Shown: positions 26,909 through 36,522 of the stretch, in pieces
Position numbering within the stretch: the stretch's first letter is position 1
Layout: every line of letters starts with the position of its first letter
Assembly (NCBI RefSeq): GCF_003072065.1
Contig: NZ_QCYG01000009.1
Location: 62,001 to 126,000, forward strand
Direction of reading: 5' to 3'
DNA length: 64,000 nt
DNA from: Thalassorhabdomicrobium marinisediminis
Lineage (GTDB): Bacteria > Pseudomonadota > Alphaproteobacteria > Rhodobacterales > Rhodobacteraceae
Notes under the pieces: model-generated
Told to the model about the DNA's origin: nothing
The model's input: only the letters and a program-made list of their open reading frames with translations
The model's database searches: none
Position numbers and translations under genes: made by a program

Positions 26909-27566
26909 CCTCGTCTGTCTCTGGCTGGTCACAGCGCCAGCTTCAGCGCAAATGGTTCTTATCATGGAAGGCGACGGCTCTCTGATCCCGTCGCGGTCTC
27001 AGAGCGGTTTTACCCGGAACTACAATGACGGCATTGGTCAGGGTTCGGCCTCCGATGGGATCGCGATCTACGGCGAGGTAGAGGCCGAGCAAGAGGGCGT
27101 CCAAGTCGCGGCCCTTGCCCGCCCGACTCCCCTGCCCCGCGCCGATGTCCTCTCTGGGATTCAGACCACGGCCTTGCGCTATGCCGGCCATCCCGGCCTG
27201 CGTCGCGCCGGGCTTTCCGTGACGGATTGGCTGGCTCTCTATCGAGCCAATATCGAGGTTGAGAGCGCCTATCGGCAGAATGCGATTTCAAGTGCAGGTG
27301 CCATTGGCCTTGGTCAATTGATGCCAGCGACGGCGCGTGATCTGGGCGTCGACCCGCGTGATCCGCTGCAGAACCTCGACGGGGCCGCCCGCTACCTCGC
27401 GATGATGTTGGACACGTTTGGCGATCCACGCCTTGCCCTCGCAGCCTACAACGCCGGACCCGATGCGGTCCGCCAGTACGGCGGCATTCCCCCCTACCGA
27501 GAAACCCAGAACCACGTGGCCCGCGTCATGGCCGTCGTGGCCCGATTGGAAGGATCAAATTTATGA
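26832..27566 (+). CDS. virB1: Lytic transglycosylase, VirB1-like
   Basis: An SLT-type transglycosylase. The catalytic Glu is in [14 protein letters not shown], followed by [18 protein letters not shown] and the [17 protein letters not shown] signature. It cleaves peptidoglycan so the secretion channel can cross the periplasm. The start is unclear: there is no ATG or GTG near the signal segment ([16 protein letters not shown]). TTG 26832 is used here, giving 244 residues and overlapping the preceding gene; CTG 26904 is another option. The 3' end overlaps virB2 by four bases. Confidence 0.88.
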   Translation: MRRGQAVRTNSPRQTKPHQKRALAASLVCLWLVTAPASAQMVLIMEGDGSLIPSRSQSGFTRNYNDGIGQGSASDGIAIYGEVEAEQEGVQVAALARPTPLPRADVLSGIQTTALRYAGHPGLRRAGLSVTDWLALYRANIEVESAYRQNAISSAGAIGLGQLMPATARDLGVDPRDPLQNLDGAARYLAMMLDTFGDPRLALAAYNAGPDAVRQYGGIPPYRETQNHVARVMAVVARLEGSNL

Positions 27567-27856
27567 GACAGATTTCAAACCTCTTTGTCGCCTCACTGGC
27601 GCTATTCCTGCTCATTGCCGAGCCCGCCCTTGCCCAAAGCATCGATCTATCCCCGATCCAAAGCTTGTTGCAGGGCATTGTCGATGCTCTAACCGGCCCG
27701 CTCGGCGTCGTGATCGCCACACTCGCGGTCCTTGGCGTTTTCTTGAGCTGGTTCTTCAATATCATCGATCTGCGTCAGGCGCTTTGGGTCCTCGTCGGGA
27801 TCGCTGGTGTTGCGGCCGCCCCCACCATCGTCGCCGCGGTTTTCGCCGGTGGCTGA
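27563..27856 (+). CDS. virB2: VirB2-like pilin
   Basis: 97 residues with a long signal peptide (cleavage near PALAQ, residue 25) and two hydrophobic helices ([20 protein letters not shown] and [20 protein letters not shown]) around a short polar turn. That is the layout of VirB2/TrbC pilins, which build the conjugative pilus after inner-membrane insertion. ATGA overlap with the upstream transglycosylase. Confidence 0.9.
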   Translation: MRQISNLFVASLALFLLIAEPALAQSIDLSPIQSLLQGIVDALTGPLGVVIATLAVLGVFLSWFFNIIDLRQALWVLVGIAGVAAAPTIVAAVFAGG

Positions 27857-28127
27857 GCGCTCGCCTCTCTTTCTGGGCCTCGTACGCCCGCCGAAGCTTC
27901 TGGGCCTGCCCATCATGTACGCGATGGTCTGGCTTTTCGGCTCGGTGCTCTTGTTCGTCTGGGTCCAGCACATTGCGGTGCTGGGCGTGGCCGCCCTGCT
28001 CTACCCGGTTCTCTGGAAGGCCGCGGACTGGGATCCGCGTTTCATCGACGTGATGATGACGGCGCTGCAAGAGACGCCGCCCACGCGGAACCGCTCCATC
28101 CACGGCGGGGACAGCTATGCCCCGTGA
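27849..28127 (+). CDS. virB3: VirB3-like inner-membrane T4SS protein
   Basis: 92 residues from GTG 27849, which overlaps the end of virB2 by eight bases and gives the normal VirB3 size (an in-frame ATG at 27807 would start inside virB2). The N-terminal PLFLGLVRPPKLLGLP is the VirB3 signature, followed by two closely spaced membrane segments (MYAMVWLFGSVLLFVW, IAVLGVAALLYPVLW). Its end overlaps virB4 by 11 bases. Confidence 0.9.
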   Translation: MAERSPLFLGLVRPPKLLGLPIMYAMVWLFGSVLLFVWVQHIAVLGVAALLYPVLWKAADWDPRFIDVMMTALQETPPTRNRSIHGGDSYAP

Positions 28128-30480
28128 AGCCGCGCTTGATCTCCGCACGATGACGCCGGACTGGTACGCGCACGAGACCCGCCTCGCGCACATGCTGCCC
28201 TATGTGAGCCTCGTCGATGACCAGACCGTGCGGACTCGGGTCAACGAGCTTTTCCAGTGCATCCGGCTCGACGGGGTCAATAGCTACACGACCGATGACG
28301 CCTATCTCGACAAGGTGACCGCGCTCTTTGCCCGGATCATTGCGCAATTGGGGCCGGAGTTCAGCTATTACGTCCATAAGGTCTCGAAGGCGATCACGCC
28401 GGACCTCGAGCCGCTGCGCGAGGACAGTTTCGCGGGAGAAGTCGACCGGCTCTGGCGCAAGAAGCTAGAGACCAGCGGGCTGCGCGACAAGACGCTCACC
28501 CTTACGATCATCCATCGCCCGCCTCCAAAAAGCGTCCTGCCATTCCTGAACCGCAGCGCGCCGGATCGCCTCAAGGAAGCGACCGAGAAGCGCCTTCGCC
28601 GATTGGGCGAGGCCGTGAACGTGTTCCTGTCTGGCCTGACGGAGCTTAACCCACGTGTGCTTTCGGCCAAGTCCGGCGAGTTGATTGGCTTCCTAGGGGC
28701 CCTCAACACTGGCCAGGAACTGCCGCTCTATCCGGCGAACACCTATGGCTTCCTGTCCTTCAACGTCGCCAACACGCGAGTGACGTTTCAAGGCGATCAC
28801 TTCGAACTCTCCGAAGGCGTCGTGGGACACCGCTACGGCAAGAGTTTTACCATCGGGGAATACTCGGAAGGCACCTCCTGCACCATGTTCGACATGCTGA
28901 ACCTGCCGGTCGACATGATCGTCACCCATTCCTTCACGCCGATCAATTCGAACCTCATGGCAGGCCGCATCAAGCGGCAAAAGCGCCAGATGCAGGCCAG
29001 CCAGGACGCGGCCCTCTCGCTCATGGAAGCCCTCGATATCGCTGCCGATGATCTGGAGGCCAAGCGGCAGAGCTTCGGCGAGCACCACATGGTCGTGACG
29101 ATTTTCTGCGATACGCTGGACGAGTTGCAAAGCTTGAGCGCCGAGATCGTGAACGCCGCTGCCGCCGAAGGCGTGAAGATGATCGGCGAGCGGGTCGCGG
29201 CCAAGGCGCATTACCTCAGCCAGCATCCCGGCAACCAGCCCAAGCGCGTGCGTGCCAGTGCGATCACCAATCGAAACTTCGCAGATTTCGCGGCCTTCCA
29301 CCGGACCCAACTCGGCAAACCCGACACGAAAACCCCTTGGGGCCGCGTCATCACCTATCTGCCCACGCCCGAGCAGAGCGCCTATCGGTTTTCCTATCAC
29401 GAGCAAGGCTCGCCCGACAAAGAACCGACCAGCGGCCATACCCTGATCATGGGGCGGCCCGGGTCCGGCAAATCGGTGCTCTCGGCCTTTCTGATGACCC
29501 AAGCCCGTCGCGCAGGGGCGCGGATCTTCGTCTTCGATTACCGTCTTGGTATGGAGATGGCGGTCCGCGCCAATGGCGGGCGCTACGCCTCCCTGAACGC
29601 AGGCCAGCCCACGGGGCTCAACCCGCTCTGGACCGAGACCGATGCGCGGGGCACCGCCTGGCTCTCGGATTGGCTCACAACCCTGCTCTACCGCGCCGAC
29701 AAGCCCCTGACGCCCGCACAGATCAACCGCATCCAGGAAGTCGTGCGCCAGAATGCCCAGGCCACCAACCCGGCCCTGCGGAACTGGCGGGATTTCGCAT
29801 CGCTCTTTGTGTCGACCGACGATGGCGGCGATCTGCACCAGCGCCTGCTCGAGTGGTCTGAGGACGGCCGCTACGGCTGGATCTTCGGGCAGAGCCTCGA
29901 GGACACGTTCTCGCTCAAGGGCGATGTCGTGGGCTTCGATCTGACCGGCATTCTCGACAGCGAGGCCGACAAGGAACGGATGGCGGTCCTCTCCTATCTC
30001 TTCCGCCGGGTCGAGCGCGAGATCGAGGACCGCCGCCCCACCATCATCGTGATCGACGAGGCCTGGAAGGCGCTCGACAACGCATATTTCGCCGAGCGGC
30101 TGTCGAACTGGCTGGTGACCGCGCGCAAGCAGAACACGGTTGCCGTGATGATGACGCAATACGCAAGCCAGCTCGAGCGCACCCGGACCGGCAAGACCAT
30201 CGTCGAGGCCGTTCCGACGCAGATCCTGCTCCCCAATATCCGCGCCAATGCGTCCGATTACGCCATGCTGAACCTGACGGAGAAGGAACTCGACGTCCTT
30301 CTCAACACCGGCAGCAATAGTCGCTTGGCACTGATCCGCGACGATCAGGGCTCAATCGTCGTCGATGCCGATCTGAGCGCGCTTGGACCCAATCTCACGA
30401 TCCTTGGCGGCATGGAAAAGGGAGAAGCGCTTGTCGGCGCCGATTACCGCGACCGCCCAGATTTTTGGAGGCTTTCATGA
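28117..30480 (+). CDS. virB4: VirB4 T4SS ATPase
   Basis: 787 residues, the typical VirB4/TrbE length. The N-terminal CagE/TrbE/VirB domain precedes a P-loop ATPase: Walker A GRPGSGKS near 445-452, Walker B TIIVIDEAWKAL near 642, and the RKQNTVAVMMTQYASQLE segment. VirB4 powers pilus assembly and substrate transfer at the inner membrane. It overlaps both neighbours, so the group is translated as a unit. Confidence 0.96.
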   Translation: MPREAALDLRTMTPDWYAHETRLAHMLPYVSLVDDQTVRTRVNELFQCIRLDGVNSYTTDDAYLDKVTALFARIIAQLGPEFSYYVHKVSKAITPDLEPLREDSFAGEVDRLWRKKLETSGLRDKTLTLTIIHRPPPKSVLPFLNRSAPDRLKEATEKRLRRLGEAVNVFLSGLTELNPRVLSAKSGELIGFLGALNTGQELPLYPANTYGFLSFNVANTRVTFQGDHFELSEGVVGHRYGKSFTIGEYSEGTSCTMFDMLNLPVDMIVTHSFTPINSNLMAGRIKRQKRQMQASQDAALSLMEALDIAADDLEAKRQSFGEHHMVVTIFCDTLDELQSLSAEIVNAAAAEGVKMIGERVAAKAHYLSQHPGNQPKRVRASAITNRNFADFAAFHRTQLGKPDTKTPWGRVITYLPTPEQSAYRFSYHEQGSPDKEPTSGHTLIMGRPGSGKSVLSAFLMTQARRAGARIFVFDYRLGMEMAVRANGGRYASLNAGQPTGLNPLWTETDARGTAWLSDWLTTLLYRADKPLTPAQINRIQEVVRQNAQATNPALRNWRDFASLFVSTDDGGDLHQRLLEWSEDGRYGWIFGQSLEDTFSLKGDVVGFDLTGILDSEADKERMAVLSYLFRRVEREIEDRRPTIIVIDEAWKALDNAYFAERLSNWLVTARKQNTVAVMMTQYASQLERTRTGKTIVEAVPTQILLPNIRANASDYAMLNLTEKELDVLLNTGSNSRLALIRDDQGSIVVDADLSALGPNLTILGGMEKGEALVGADYRDRPDFWRLS

Positions 30481-30644
30481 TCCGTATTCTTGTCGCTTTG
30501 GCTGCGCTCGGCGCGCTGGCCTCCTGCACTCAGTACCGGGAGCCGCAGGCGAACTGCTTCACATTCCTTGCGTCCACAGCACCTGTCGCGCCTGATTGTG
30601 ACTTCACGCCCCTTGGCACCCCGGAGGGCGACATTGAAGTCTAG
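30477..30644 (+). CDS. Small lipoprotein, VirB7-like by position
   Basis: 55 residues starting in the ATGA overlap with the virB4 stop. MIRILVALAALGALASC is a lipoprotein signal with lipobox LASC and Cys at residue 17. Two more cysteines follow (ANCF, PDCDF), compatible with a disulfide to an outer-membrane partner as VirB7 makes with VirB9. Sequence similarity to VirB7 itself is not claimed. Its last bases overlap the next gene's TTG start. Confidence 0.75.
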   Translation: MIRILVALAALGALASCTQYREPQANCFTFLASTAPVAPDCDFTPLGTPEGDIEV

Positions 30645-31788
30645 CCTGCCTCATATCCTGGCGTTTTGCCTGCTGCCCGGTCTCGCCTTGTCTCAAGGCG
30701 TGCCGACCAATGACAGTGGGCTGACCGCGCGTGACATCGTCGAGACCGGCGATCGCGAGGCAGACTTGGCTGTTCAGGCGGACAAGCTTGCCGTGCGCGA
30801 ACTCATCGCCGAGATCGAACGGGAGCAGCTGGAAACCCTGCAACGCATCCTCGATGCCCAAACCAGCTTCGGCGGTCAAGGACTGCCGGCGATGGTCTCG
30901 GGCCTGGAAAGCGGCAGTGGCGATCCAGCCCGCTCTGTCGAGGCGGTCTATGGCACGGGTGACATTGATCCCAATCCCGGCGGTGCGCAGATGTTCGGGG
31001 ATGCGGCGGAAAACATCGAGCAGCTCATTATCCGCGTGGCTCAGGAGACCAGCGGCTTTGCCGGCGTTGGCCGCGCGGGCCTCTCCCCGGTCCAATGGCG
31101 CGCACTCCTACAGGCGCTCATCTGGCAGGAAAGCCGGTTCACGATTGGCGCCCGCTCACCCGTCGGCGCCTTTGGCCTCACCCAGATCATGCCCGGTACC
31201 GCCAGCGATCTGGGCATCAATCCGGAATACTATGACAGCCCCTACCTGCAGGTGCATGGCGGTGCACGCTATCTCGCGACACAGCTTAACACCTTCGATG
31301 GCAACATCATCAACGCCCTTGCGGCCTATAACGCCGGACCCGGCCGGGTTTTCGAGTATGGCGGCGTGCCACCCTTCCGCGAGACCCAGCATTACGTCCA
31401 GGTGATCCCCGAACGCTATAACCTCTATTTGACCCGTATCGGCGGGATCGAAGCGCTTGGCACGATCGACCCCGCGCTTCTGGCCAATGCCAACCTCTCG
31501 CTCACTGGGCACGGCGCGGCCTTTTATGGCAGCAACTCACCCGCCGCGATCAGGCAAGCCGCCATGCGCATCCGCGATATCGTCGAACGGATTTCCGAGA
31601 CCGAGGATGTGCAGGAAAGCATCGCACTCAACACCTATGCCCGCGCCGAACTCGTGCGCCTCGTCGCTGCACGCATCCGGCTTCAGGCGGCACGAACCCG
31701 CGTCCTTTCTGCCGAGGAGCTGGCCCAGGCCAGCGCCCGCATGGCCGAAGGCGCGTTCATGGATTTTACGATCAGGGAGATTGAATGA
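30634..31788 (+). CDS. Second lytic transglycosylase with helical extensions
   Basis: 384 residues from TTG 30634. That start is chosen because GGAGGG lies five bases upstream and a signal peptide follows (MKSSLPHILAFCLLPGLALS). After a helical region (about 25-130) comes the SLT domain: catalytic Glu in ALIWQESRFTIGA, then PVGAFGLTQIMPGTASDLG and [19 protein letters not shown] further helical C-terminus of ~140 residues ends in FMDFTIREIE, a tail resembling the FMDFTLPELR end of the adjacent VirB5. Two transglycosylases in one T4SS operon is uncommon; this one may have an additional structural role. Confidence 0.9.
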   Translation: MKSSLPHILAFCLLPGLALSQGVPTNDSGLTARDIVETGDREADLAVQADKLAVRELIAEIEREQLETLQRILDAQTSFGGQGLPAMVSGLESGSGDPARSVEAVYGTGDIDPNPGGAQMFGDAAENIEQLIIRVAQETSGFAGVGRAGLSPVQWRALLQALIWQESRFTIGARSPVGAFGLTQIMPGTASDLGINPEYYDSPYLQVHGGARYLATQLNTFDGNIINALAAYNAGPGRVFEYGGVPPFRETQHYVQVIPERYNLYLTRIGGIEALGTIDPALLANANLSLTGHGAAFYGSNSPAAIRQAAMRIRDIVERISETEDVQESIALNTYARAELVRLVAARIRLQAARTRVLSAEELAQASARMAEGAFMDFTIREIE

Positions 31789-32597
31789 TGGGACATCTGC
31801 TCTTGAGGACAGCTTTGGCCACGACACTTGGGGTTAGTCTGCATCTTGGCGCCCTATCCCCTGCCCTCGCGCAAGGCGTGCCCGTCGTCGATACCCAGAA
31901 CATCGCGCAAAACATCCAGCAGCTACGGCAGATGATCGAAGACGAGATCCTGCAAAACGAGCAGCTGACGCAGCTCCGTGAACAGCTCGGCCTTCTCACG
32001 GATCAACTCGCGGAGCTGCAAAGAACCTATGAAGCGCTCACCCGACTTGCCGAGCTTCCCGAAATCATCCGGACGGAAATGGAAGACGAGTTGAACGGTC
32101 TGCTCGACCAGGAGTTCGGGGACATCCTCGCCACGATTGAGGCGATCAAGACTGGGGATTTCTCGGGCCTCTCGGGCTCCGGCGCAGGCGAAATCGAAAC
32201 CCAGATGGACCGGGTGCTGGCCGATCTCGGCTTCGATGAAGACACGCTCTCGGAAATGGCCACCAGCGGCAATCCCGGGGCCAACCGTGTGGCCACGCAG
32301 GCCACAACCGGCGCACTCGTCTCAGCCGCCGCCCAGAACAGCTATGAAGATGCCGGCCAATCGCTCGAGCGGGTAGACCGCCTCGTCGGGCTCATCGACG
32401 ACATGGAAGAACTCAAGCAAAGCGTCGATCTCAACACGCGCGTGACAGCTGAATTGGCCATCGCCCTCGTGGCGATGTGGCAGCTGGAAGCGATTCAAAC
32501 GGTGGGCGATGGCACCGGCGGCGTGATCGATGCCGCCACCATCGCCGAGGAGCAGCGCTTCATGGATTTCACGCTGCCCGAGCTGCGGGCCGAGTGA
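31785..32597 (+). CDS. virB5: VirB5/TrbJ-like minor pilus protein
   Basis: 270 residues with a signal peptide (cleavage near PALAQG) and a largely helical mature protein with heptad-like stretches (LREQLGLLTDQLAELQRTYEAL). That matches VirB5/TrbJ proteins, which sit at the pilus tip and mediate contact with the recipient. ATGA overlap with the transglycosylase. Confidence 0.85.
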   Translation: MMGHLLLRTALATTLGVSLHLGALSPALAQGVPVVDTQNIAQNIQQLRQMIEDEILQNEQLTQLREQLGLLTDQLAELQRTYEALTRLAELPEIIRTEMEDELNGLLDQEFGDILATIEAIKTGDFSGLSGSGAGEIETQMDRVLADLGFDEDTLSEMATSGNPGANRVATQATTGALVSAAAQNSYEDAGQSLERVDRLVGLIDDMEELKQSVDLNTRVTAELAIALVAMWQLEAIQTVGDGTGGVIDAATIAEEQRFMDFTLPELRAE

Positions 32598-32613
32598 GTG
32601 CGGGGTGTGACGC

Positions 32614-33267
32614 GTGGCGAGTGAACAAGAGATCATCGAGGAAGAGCTGGTCTACGGTGCCCTGCGCCGTGAACGGCTTTGGCAGCGTCTTGGCCTGATA
32701 GGCCTTGTCTTCGGCATCATCGGCTGTCTGAGCGCCGCAGCAGTCGCGATCCTCGATGTCGACCCGCCGCCCGTGGTGGTCCCCTATGATCCCGCCACCG
32801 GCTTTGCGCTCCCCGAGGCCTCGGTGGGCGCTTCCTCGGTGACGGCCAACCAGGCGATCATCGAGGCGGAGGTCTTCCGCTATGTGACCGACCGGGAGAT
32901 CTACAATCAGCTCGATAACGATCTGCGCATCCGCAGTGTCCTGCGCCGCTCGGACGGGGCCGCCGAGAGCAGGCTGCGCCAGATATGGAACAGCGCAAAT
33001 GAAAACTATCCACCGACCGTCTATGGCCCCAATGCCCGGCTCGACGTGGAAATTCTCAGCATCAACCGGATCGGATCCAACCGCGCGACGGTCCGCCTGC
33101 GCAAGCGCCTGACGTCCATTAACGGCACCCAGACCGGCCTCTTCACTGCGACGCTTCTCTTCGAGTTCCGCCCGGAGACCCGCCGCTCCATCGATGAGGT
33201 CTGGACCAATCCATTCGGCTTCACCGTCCTCGAATATTCCATCCGCTCCGACAGATTGGAGAATTAG
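32614..33267 (+). CDS. virB8: VirB8-like T4SS assembly factor
   Basis: 217 residues from GTG 32614. A short cytoplasmic N-terminus and one membrane helix (LGLIGLVFGIIGCLSAAAVA, about 27-46) lead into the periplasmic VirB8 fold (EVFRYVTDREIYN, then TVRLRKRLTSINGTQTG and WTNPFGFTVLEYSIR). VirB8 nucleates the periplasmic part of the channel. Next in line is virB9, one base after the stop. Confidence 0.92.
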   Translation: MASEQEIIEEELVYGALRRERLWQRLGLIGLVFGIIGCLSAAAVAILDVDPPPVVVPYDPATGFALPEASVGASSVTANQAIIEAEVFRYVTDREIYNQLDNDLRIRSVLRRSDGAAESRLRQIWNSANENYPPTVYGPNARLDVEILSINRIGSNRATVRLRKRLTSINGTQTGLFTATLLFEFRPETRRSIDEVWTNPFGFTVLEYSIRSDRLEN

Positions 33268-33268
33268 T

Positions 33269-33964
33269 TTGATCAATAAGTTCTTTGTTGCTGCCATATT
33301 TGTTTTGCTGCCTGCCCTTGCCTTTGCCGAAGCGACCCCGCGCGGTGGTCCAAATGACAGCCGCGTGCGGCTGGCAACATATCAAGAAGGTCAGGTCTAC
33401 CGCCTCAGCGTCTCGCTCACCCATGTCACCACCATCGAGTTTGGTGAGGGCGAAAGCATCCGCTCGATTATCGCGGGCGACACGGAAGGGTTTGAGATCG
33501 ATGGCGTGCCCGGCGGTCAGGCATTTGCAATCAAGCCCGTCGCGCGCGGTGTCCATACCAATGTGACGGTCTACACGAACAGGCGAAGCTACTATTTCAA
33601 CGTCGAGGAGGTCCGCAGCCCGACCTTCTACGTGGTGCAATTCAGCTACCCTGACGACACTGCGCGCCCGACCCGGGCCATCGCCGCCCAAGCGCCGAAC
33701 TTCAATTACGGCGCCAGCGCGCGGACCGAGTTCACGCCAACGCGCATCTGGGATGACGGGACGTTCACGTATTTCGCCTTTCCGAGAAACGCACCTGTGC
33801 CAGCGATCTTCCGCTACGCGGGCGGGCGTGAACGCACGGTCAACACGCAAACCCCTGAAGACGGCGTGATCCGCGTCAGCGGCGTAAACCGCCAATGGGT
33901 CCTGCGACTTGGCGAAGAAGTGGTCTGCATCGAGGCGATCCCGCCCGCGGAGGCCGCCTCATGA
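33269..33964 (+). CDS. virB9: VirB9-like outer-membrane complex protein
   Basis: 231 residues from TTG 33269; GGAG seven bases upstream and the immediate signal peptide (MINKFFVAAIFVLLPALAFA) decide this start. The VirB9/CagX pattern is visible in RVRLATYQEGQVYRLSVSL, EFGEGESIRSIIAGDTEGFE and the C-terminal FTYFAFPRNAPVPAIF. It forms the outer-membrane ring with VirB10. The end overlaps virB10 by four bases. Confidence 0.93.
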   Translation: MINKFFVAAIFVLLPALAFAEATPRGGPNDSRVRLATYQEGQVYRLSVSLTHVTTIEFGEGESIRSIIAGDTEGFEIDGVPGGQAFAIKPVARGVHTNVTVYTNRRSYYFNVEEVRSPTFYVVQFSYPDDTARPTRAIAAQAPNFNYGASARTEFTPTRIWDDGTFTYFAFPRNAPVPAIFRYAGGRERTVNTQTPEDGVIRVSGVNRQWVLRLGEEVVCIEAIPPAEAAS

Positions 33965-35340
33965 GCGATACTGAGAACACCGAGCTGGAAAAACGCCTCG
34001 CCGCCCTTGAGAAAGGCAGTGCCCGCGCCCCCACGGCGGCGCAGCGCCGGTCGCCCCTTCTCGCGCTGATCGTGGTCCTCGTCATCGGCGCGGGTGGTGC
34101 CCTGCTTTATCTCCTCTCACAGCCCGACGAAGAGGAAGCCTTGCCGACGGCCACCCCGGATGTCTTCCAAAACGAGGGGGACGGCTTTGGCGCCATCGAG
34201 ACCTTGCCCCCGCCCGAGCCCGAGGTTGTGTTTGTCGGACCGGATCCAGTCGAGCCCAACGCGGAGCTTCTGGCGCAGATCACCGCGCTGCAGGCTCAGA
34301 TCGAGGAATTGCGCAACGCCCCCGAACCGGTCGTCGAGGAAGACACCGCCGCCGCAGAGGCGATCGACGCGCTGACCGCTCAGATCGCGGCGCTACAAGC
34401 CGCCTCGGAAGCCGCACAGCAACGATTCCAGGACGAACTGACGGCGCGGGATCGCAGCCTTGAGCAACTCCGCATGGATCTGGAACTGGCCCAACTCGAG
34501 GCCAGCCGGCCCCAACCCGCCCCAGCGGGCCCCACGGAAGATGAGCTGCGCGCGCGCGAAGAAGAGCGACTGCGCCGCGAGGAAGAAGCCCGGCGCATCG
34601 CCGAGCTGGAGCGCCGCGCCGCGGAGGAACGCGCCTTCCAGGAGCGGCGCATCGCCTCGCCCACCATCGCGTTTGGCGGCACGTCCGGAGCGAATGAAAC
34701 GGCTCTGACCGAACGCACCTTCGGCGAGGTGACGGATTTCGTGCTGAACGGCGCACTGCCCTCGACGGTGACGCAGGCCGAGGTGATCGCCAATCCCTCC
34801 AACACCATCATCCAGGGCACCATGCTCCAGGCCGTCATGGAAACCGCCCTCGACAGCTCGCTGCCCGGCCAGACCCGGGCCGTGGTCTCCGAAGATGTCT
34901 ACAGCGTCGATGGCACGCGCCTCCTGATCCCGCGCGGATCGCGTCTGATCGGGCGCTACCGCGCCGGCGTCGATATCGCGCAGCGCCGGGTCACGATCGC
35001 CTGGGACCGGATTATCCTGCCCGACAACCAGACCGTCCAGATCAGCTCCTTCGGGGGCGACGAACTCGGCCGTTCCGGTGTCACAGGTTTCGTGGACACG
35101 CGCTTTGCCGAGCGTTTCGGGTCGGCCGCCTTGATCTCGCTGATTTCCGCGGCACCTGGTGCAGCCGCCTCCGAGGTGCCGAATGAGACGGCCGCCAACG
35201 CGCTCGAAGATGTGGGAGATGATCTGGCCGATGCCACGGACAGTGTCCTGGGCGATTACCTCTCGATCGGCCCCGTCATCTATGTCGACCAGGGCGCGCG
35301 CGTCACCGTCATGGTCGACCGCGATCTGGAGATCTTTTAG
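33961..35340 (+). CDS. virB10: VirB10-like channel scaffold
   Basis: 459 residues from ATG 33961 in the overlap with virB9. There is a cytoplasmic tail, a membrane helix (LLALIVVLVIGAGGALLYLL, about 32-51), a long acidic/glutamate-rich coiled-coil region (to ~240), then the TrbI/VirB10 beta-barrel domain (ILQGTMLQAVMETALDSSLP, DGTRLLIPRGSRLIGRYRAG, GPVIYVDQGARVTVMVDRDL). It spans inner and outer membranes and senses ATPase activity. Confidence 0.95.
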   Translation: MSDTENTELEKRLAALEKGSARAPTAAQRRSPLLALIVVLVIGAGGALLYLLSQPDEEEALPTATPDVFQNEGDGFGAIETLPPPEPEVVFVGPDPVEPNAELLAQITALQAQIEELRNAPEPVVEEDTAAAEAIDALTAQIAALQAASEAAQQRFQDELTARDRSLEQLRMDLELAQLEASRPQPAPAGPTEDELRAREEERLRREEEARRIAELERRAAEERAFQERRIASPTIAFGGTSGANETALTERTFGEVTDFVLNGALPSTVTQAEVIANPSNTIIQGTMLQAVMETALDSSLPGQTRAVVSEDVYSVDGTRLLIPRGSRLIGRYRAGVDIAQRRVTIAWDRIILPDNQTVQISSFGGDELGRSGVTGFVDTRFAERFGSAALISLISAAPGAAASEVPNETAANALEDVGDDLADATDSVLGDYLSIGPVIYVDQGARVTVMVDRDLEIF

Positions 35341-35344
35341 CCCT

Positions 35345-36331
35345 ATGTCGCTCAGCTATCTCGAGACATCGCTTGACCGGATCGACGCCGCCGCCCGCGA
35401 CGATGTCATCGAGATCTGCATCAACCCCGACGGGACCTGCTGGGGCGAATTCCAGGGCGATCACTTCATGCGCGCGCTGGACCAGAGGCTGACCGGCGTT
35501 CAGGTCAGGGACCTCGGCAACCAGATCGCCTCCTCGGCCAACACGACGATGAGCAAGGATCGCCCCATCATCTCAGTCTCGATCACCTACAAGGGCCGCC
35601 CGATCCGGGCACAGGTCATCACCCCGCCCGCCGTGCTCTCGGCCATGTCGATTAGCTTGCGGTTCTTCTCGAGCCTGCCGCTTGAGGGCATCGCGCTCGA
35701 TTTTCTCTACGGCAAGGAACGCAAGCTCGAAGACCTGCGCGTGGAAAAGAAGCGCGCCTTGCGCGCAGTGGTTGCCGCGGGTTTGATCGATGATGCGCTC
35801 GCCTTCTGCGTCGAGAACAAACTCAACATGATCGTGTCCGGCGGCACCTCCACCGGCAAGACCGTGGCCGCGCGCAAGATCCTCTCTCACGTACCGGCCG
35901 AGGAACGCATCGTGACCATCGAAGAAGCCGCCGAGCTTCTGCCGACCCAGCCAAATGCCGTGACCCTCATCGCCAATCGCGACGCAGAATTCCAGACCGC
36001 CGATGTGCTTCTCACCGCCACGCTGCGCATGCGCCCCGACCGGATCATCCTGGGCGAGGTGCGCGGCAAGGAGGCCATGACCTTTCTGGAAGCCATCAAC
36101 ACCGGCCATGGCGGCTCGATGACCACGCTGCATGCCGAAACCCCCCAACTTGCCGTGCAGCGCCTCGCGATCGCAGCACTAAAGACCGAGATCCCGATGA
36201 CCTATGCCGACATGATCCAGTACATCGAAAATTCCATCGACGTGATCATCCAGGCCGGTCGGCATGACGGCAAACGCGGCATCACCGAATTCTACCTCCC
36301 CGGCGCAACCGATATTGGAACTTCCCCATGA
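35345..36331 (+). CDS. virB11: VirB11 T4SS hexameric ATPase
   Basis: 328 residues from ATG 35345. Secretion-ATPase pattern: Walker A GGTSTGKT near 166-173, Asp box VTIEEAAELL, Walker B RMRPDRIILGEVRGKEA and His box NTGHGGSMTTLHAET. It works with VirB4 to switch between pilus making and DNA transfer. It follows virB10 by four bases and overlaps the next small gene by ATGA. Confidence 0.96.
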   Translation: MSLSYLETSLDRIDAAARDDVIEICINPDGTCWGEFQGDHFMRALDQRLTGVQVRDLGNQIASSANTTMSKDRPIISVSITYKGRPIRAQVITPPAVLSAMSISLRFFSSLPLEGIALDFLYGKERKLEDLRVEKKRALRAVVAAGLIDDALAFCVENKLNMIVSGGTSTGKTVAARKILSHVPAEERIVTIEEAAELLPTQPNAVTLIANRDAEFQTADVLLTATLRMRPDRIILGEVRGKEAMTFLEAINTGHGGSMTTLHAETPQLAVQRLAIAALKTEIPMTYADMIQYIENSIDVIIQAGRHDGKRGITEFYLPGATDIGTSP

Positions 36332-36522
36332 AGACCTTTGAATACAATATCCTGTCCTTTCCCATGACCCGCAAAACCGGCCTTGCCGACATGCAGACCT
36401 GCCTGAACGAGAAGGGCGCAGACGGCTGGGAGGTGGTGTCGATCAGCTCCTCGGAATTCGCCAATGTCGGGCACACCGTCTTCCTGAAGCGTGAGACCAC
36501 ACCCGCTGGAGTCACGACATGA
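36328..36522 (+). CDS. DUF4177-like small protein
   Basis: 64 residues: FEYNILSFPM, LNEKGADGWEVVSISSSE, HTVFLKRE. This is the short beta-alpha-beta layout of DUF4177 proteins, of unknown role. It overlaps virB11 and the following gene by four bases each, so it is co-translated with the T4SS; this placement is its most informative feature. Confidence 0.78.
   Translation: MKTFEYNILSFPMTRKTGLADMQTCLNEKGADGWEVVSISSSEFANVGHTVFLKRETTPAGVTT

Noticed and set aside
28693-30159. 488-codon minus-strand frame opposite virB4
   Set aside because: It covers the conserved VirB4 ATPase core in reverse; no independent signals.
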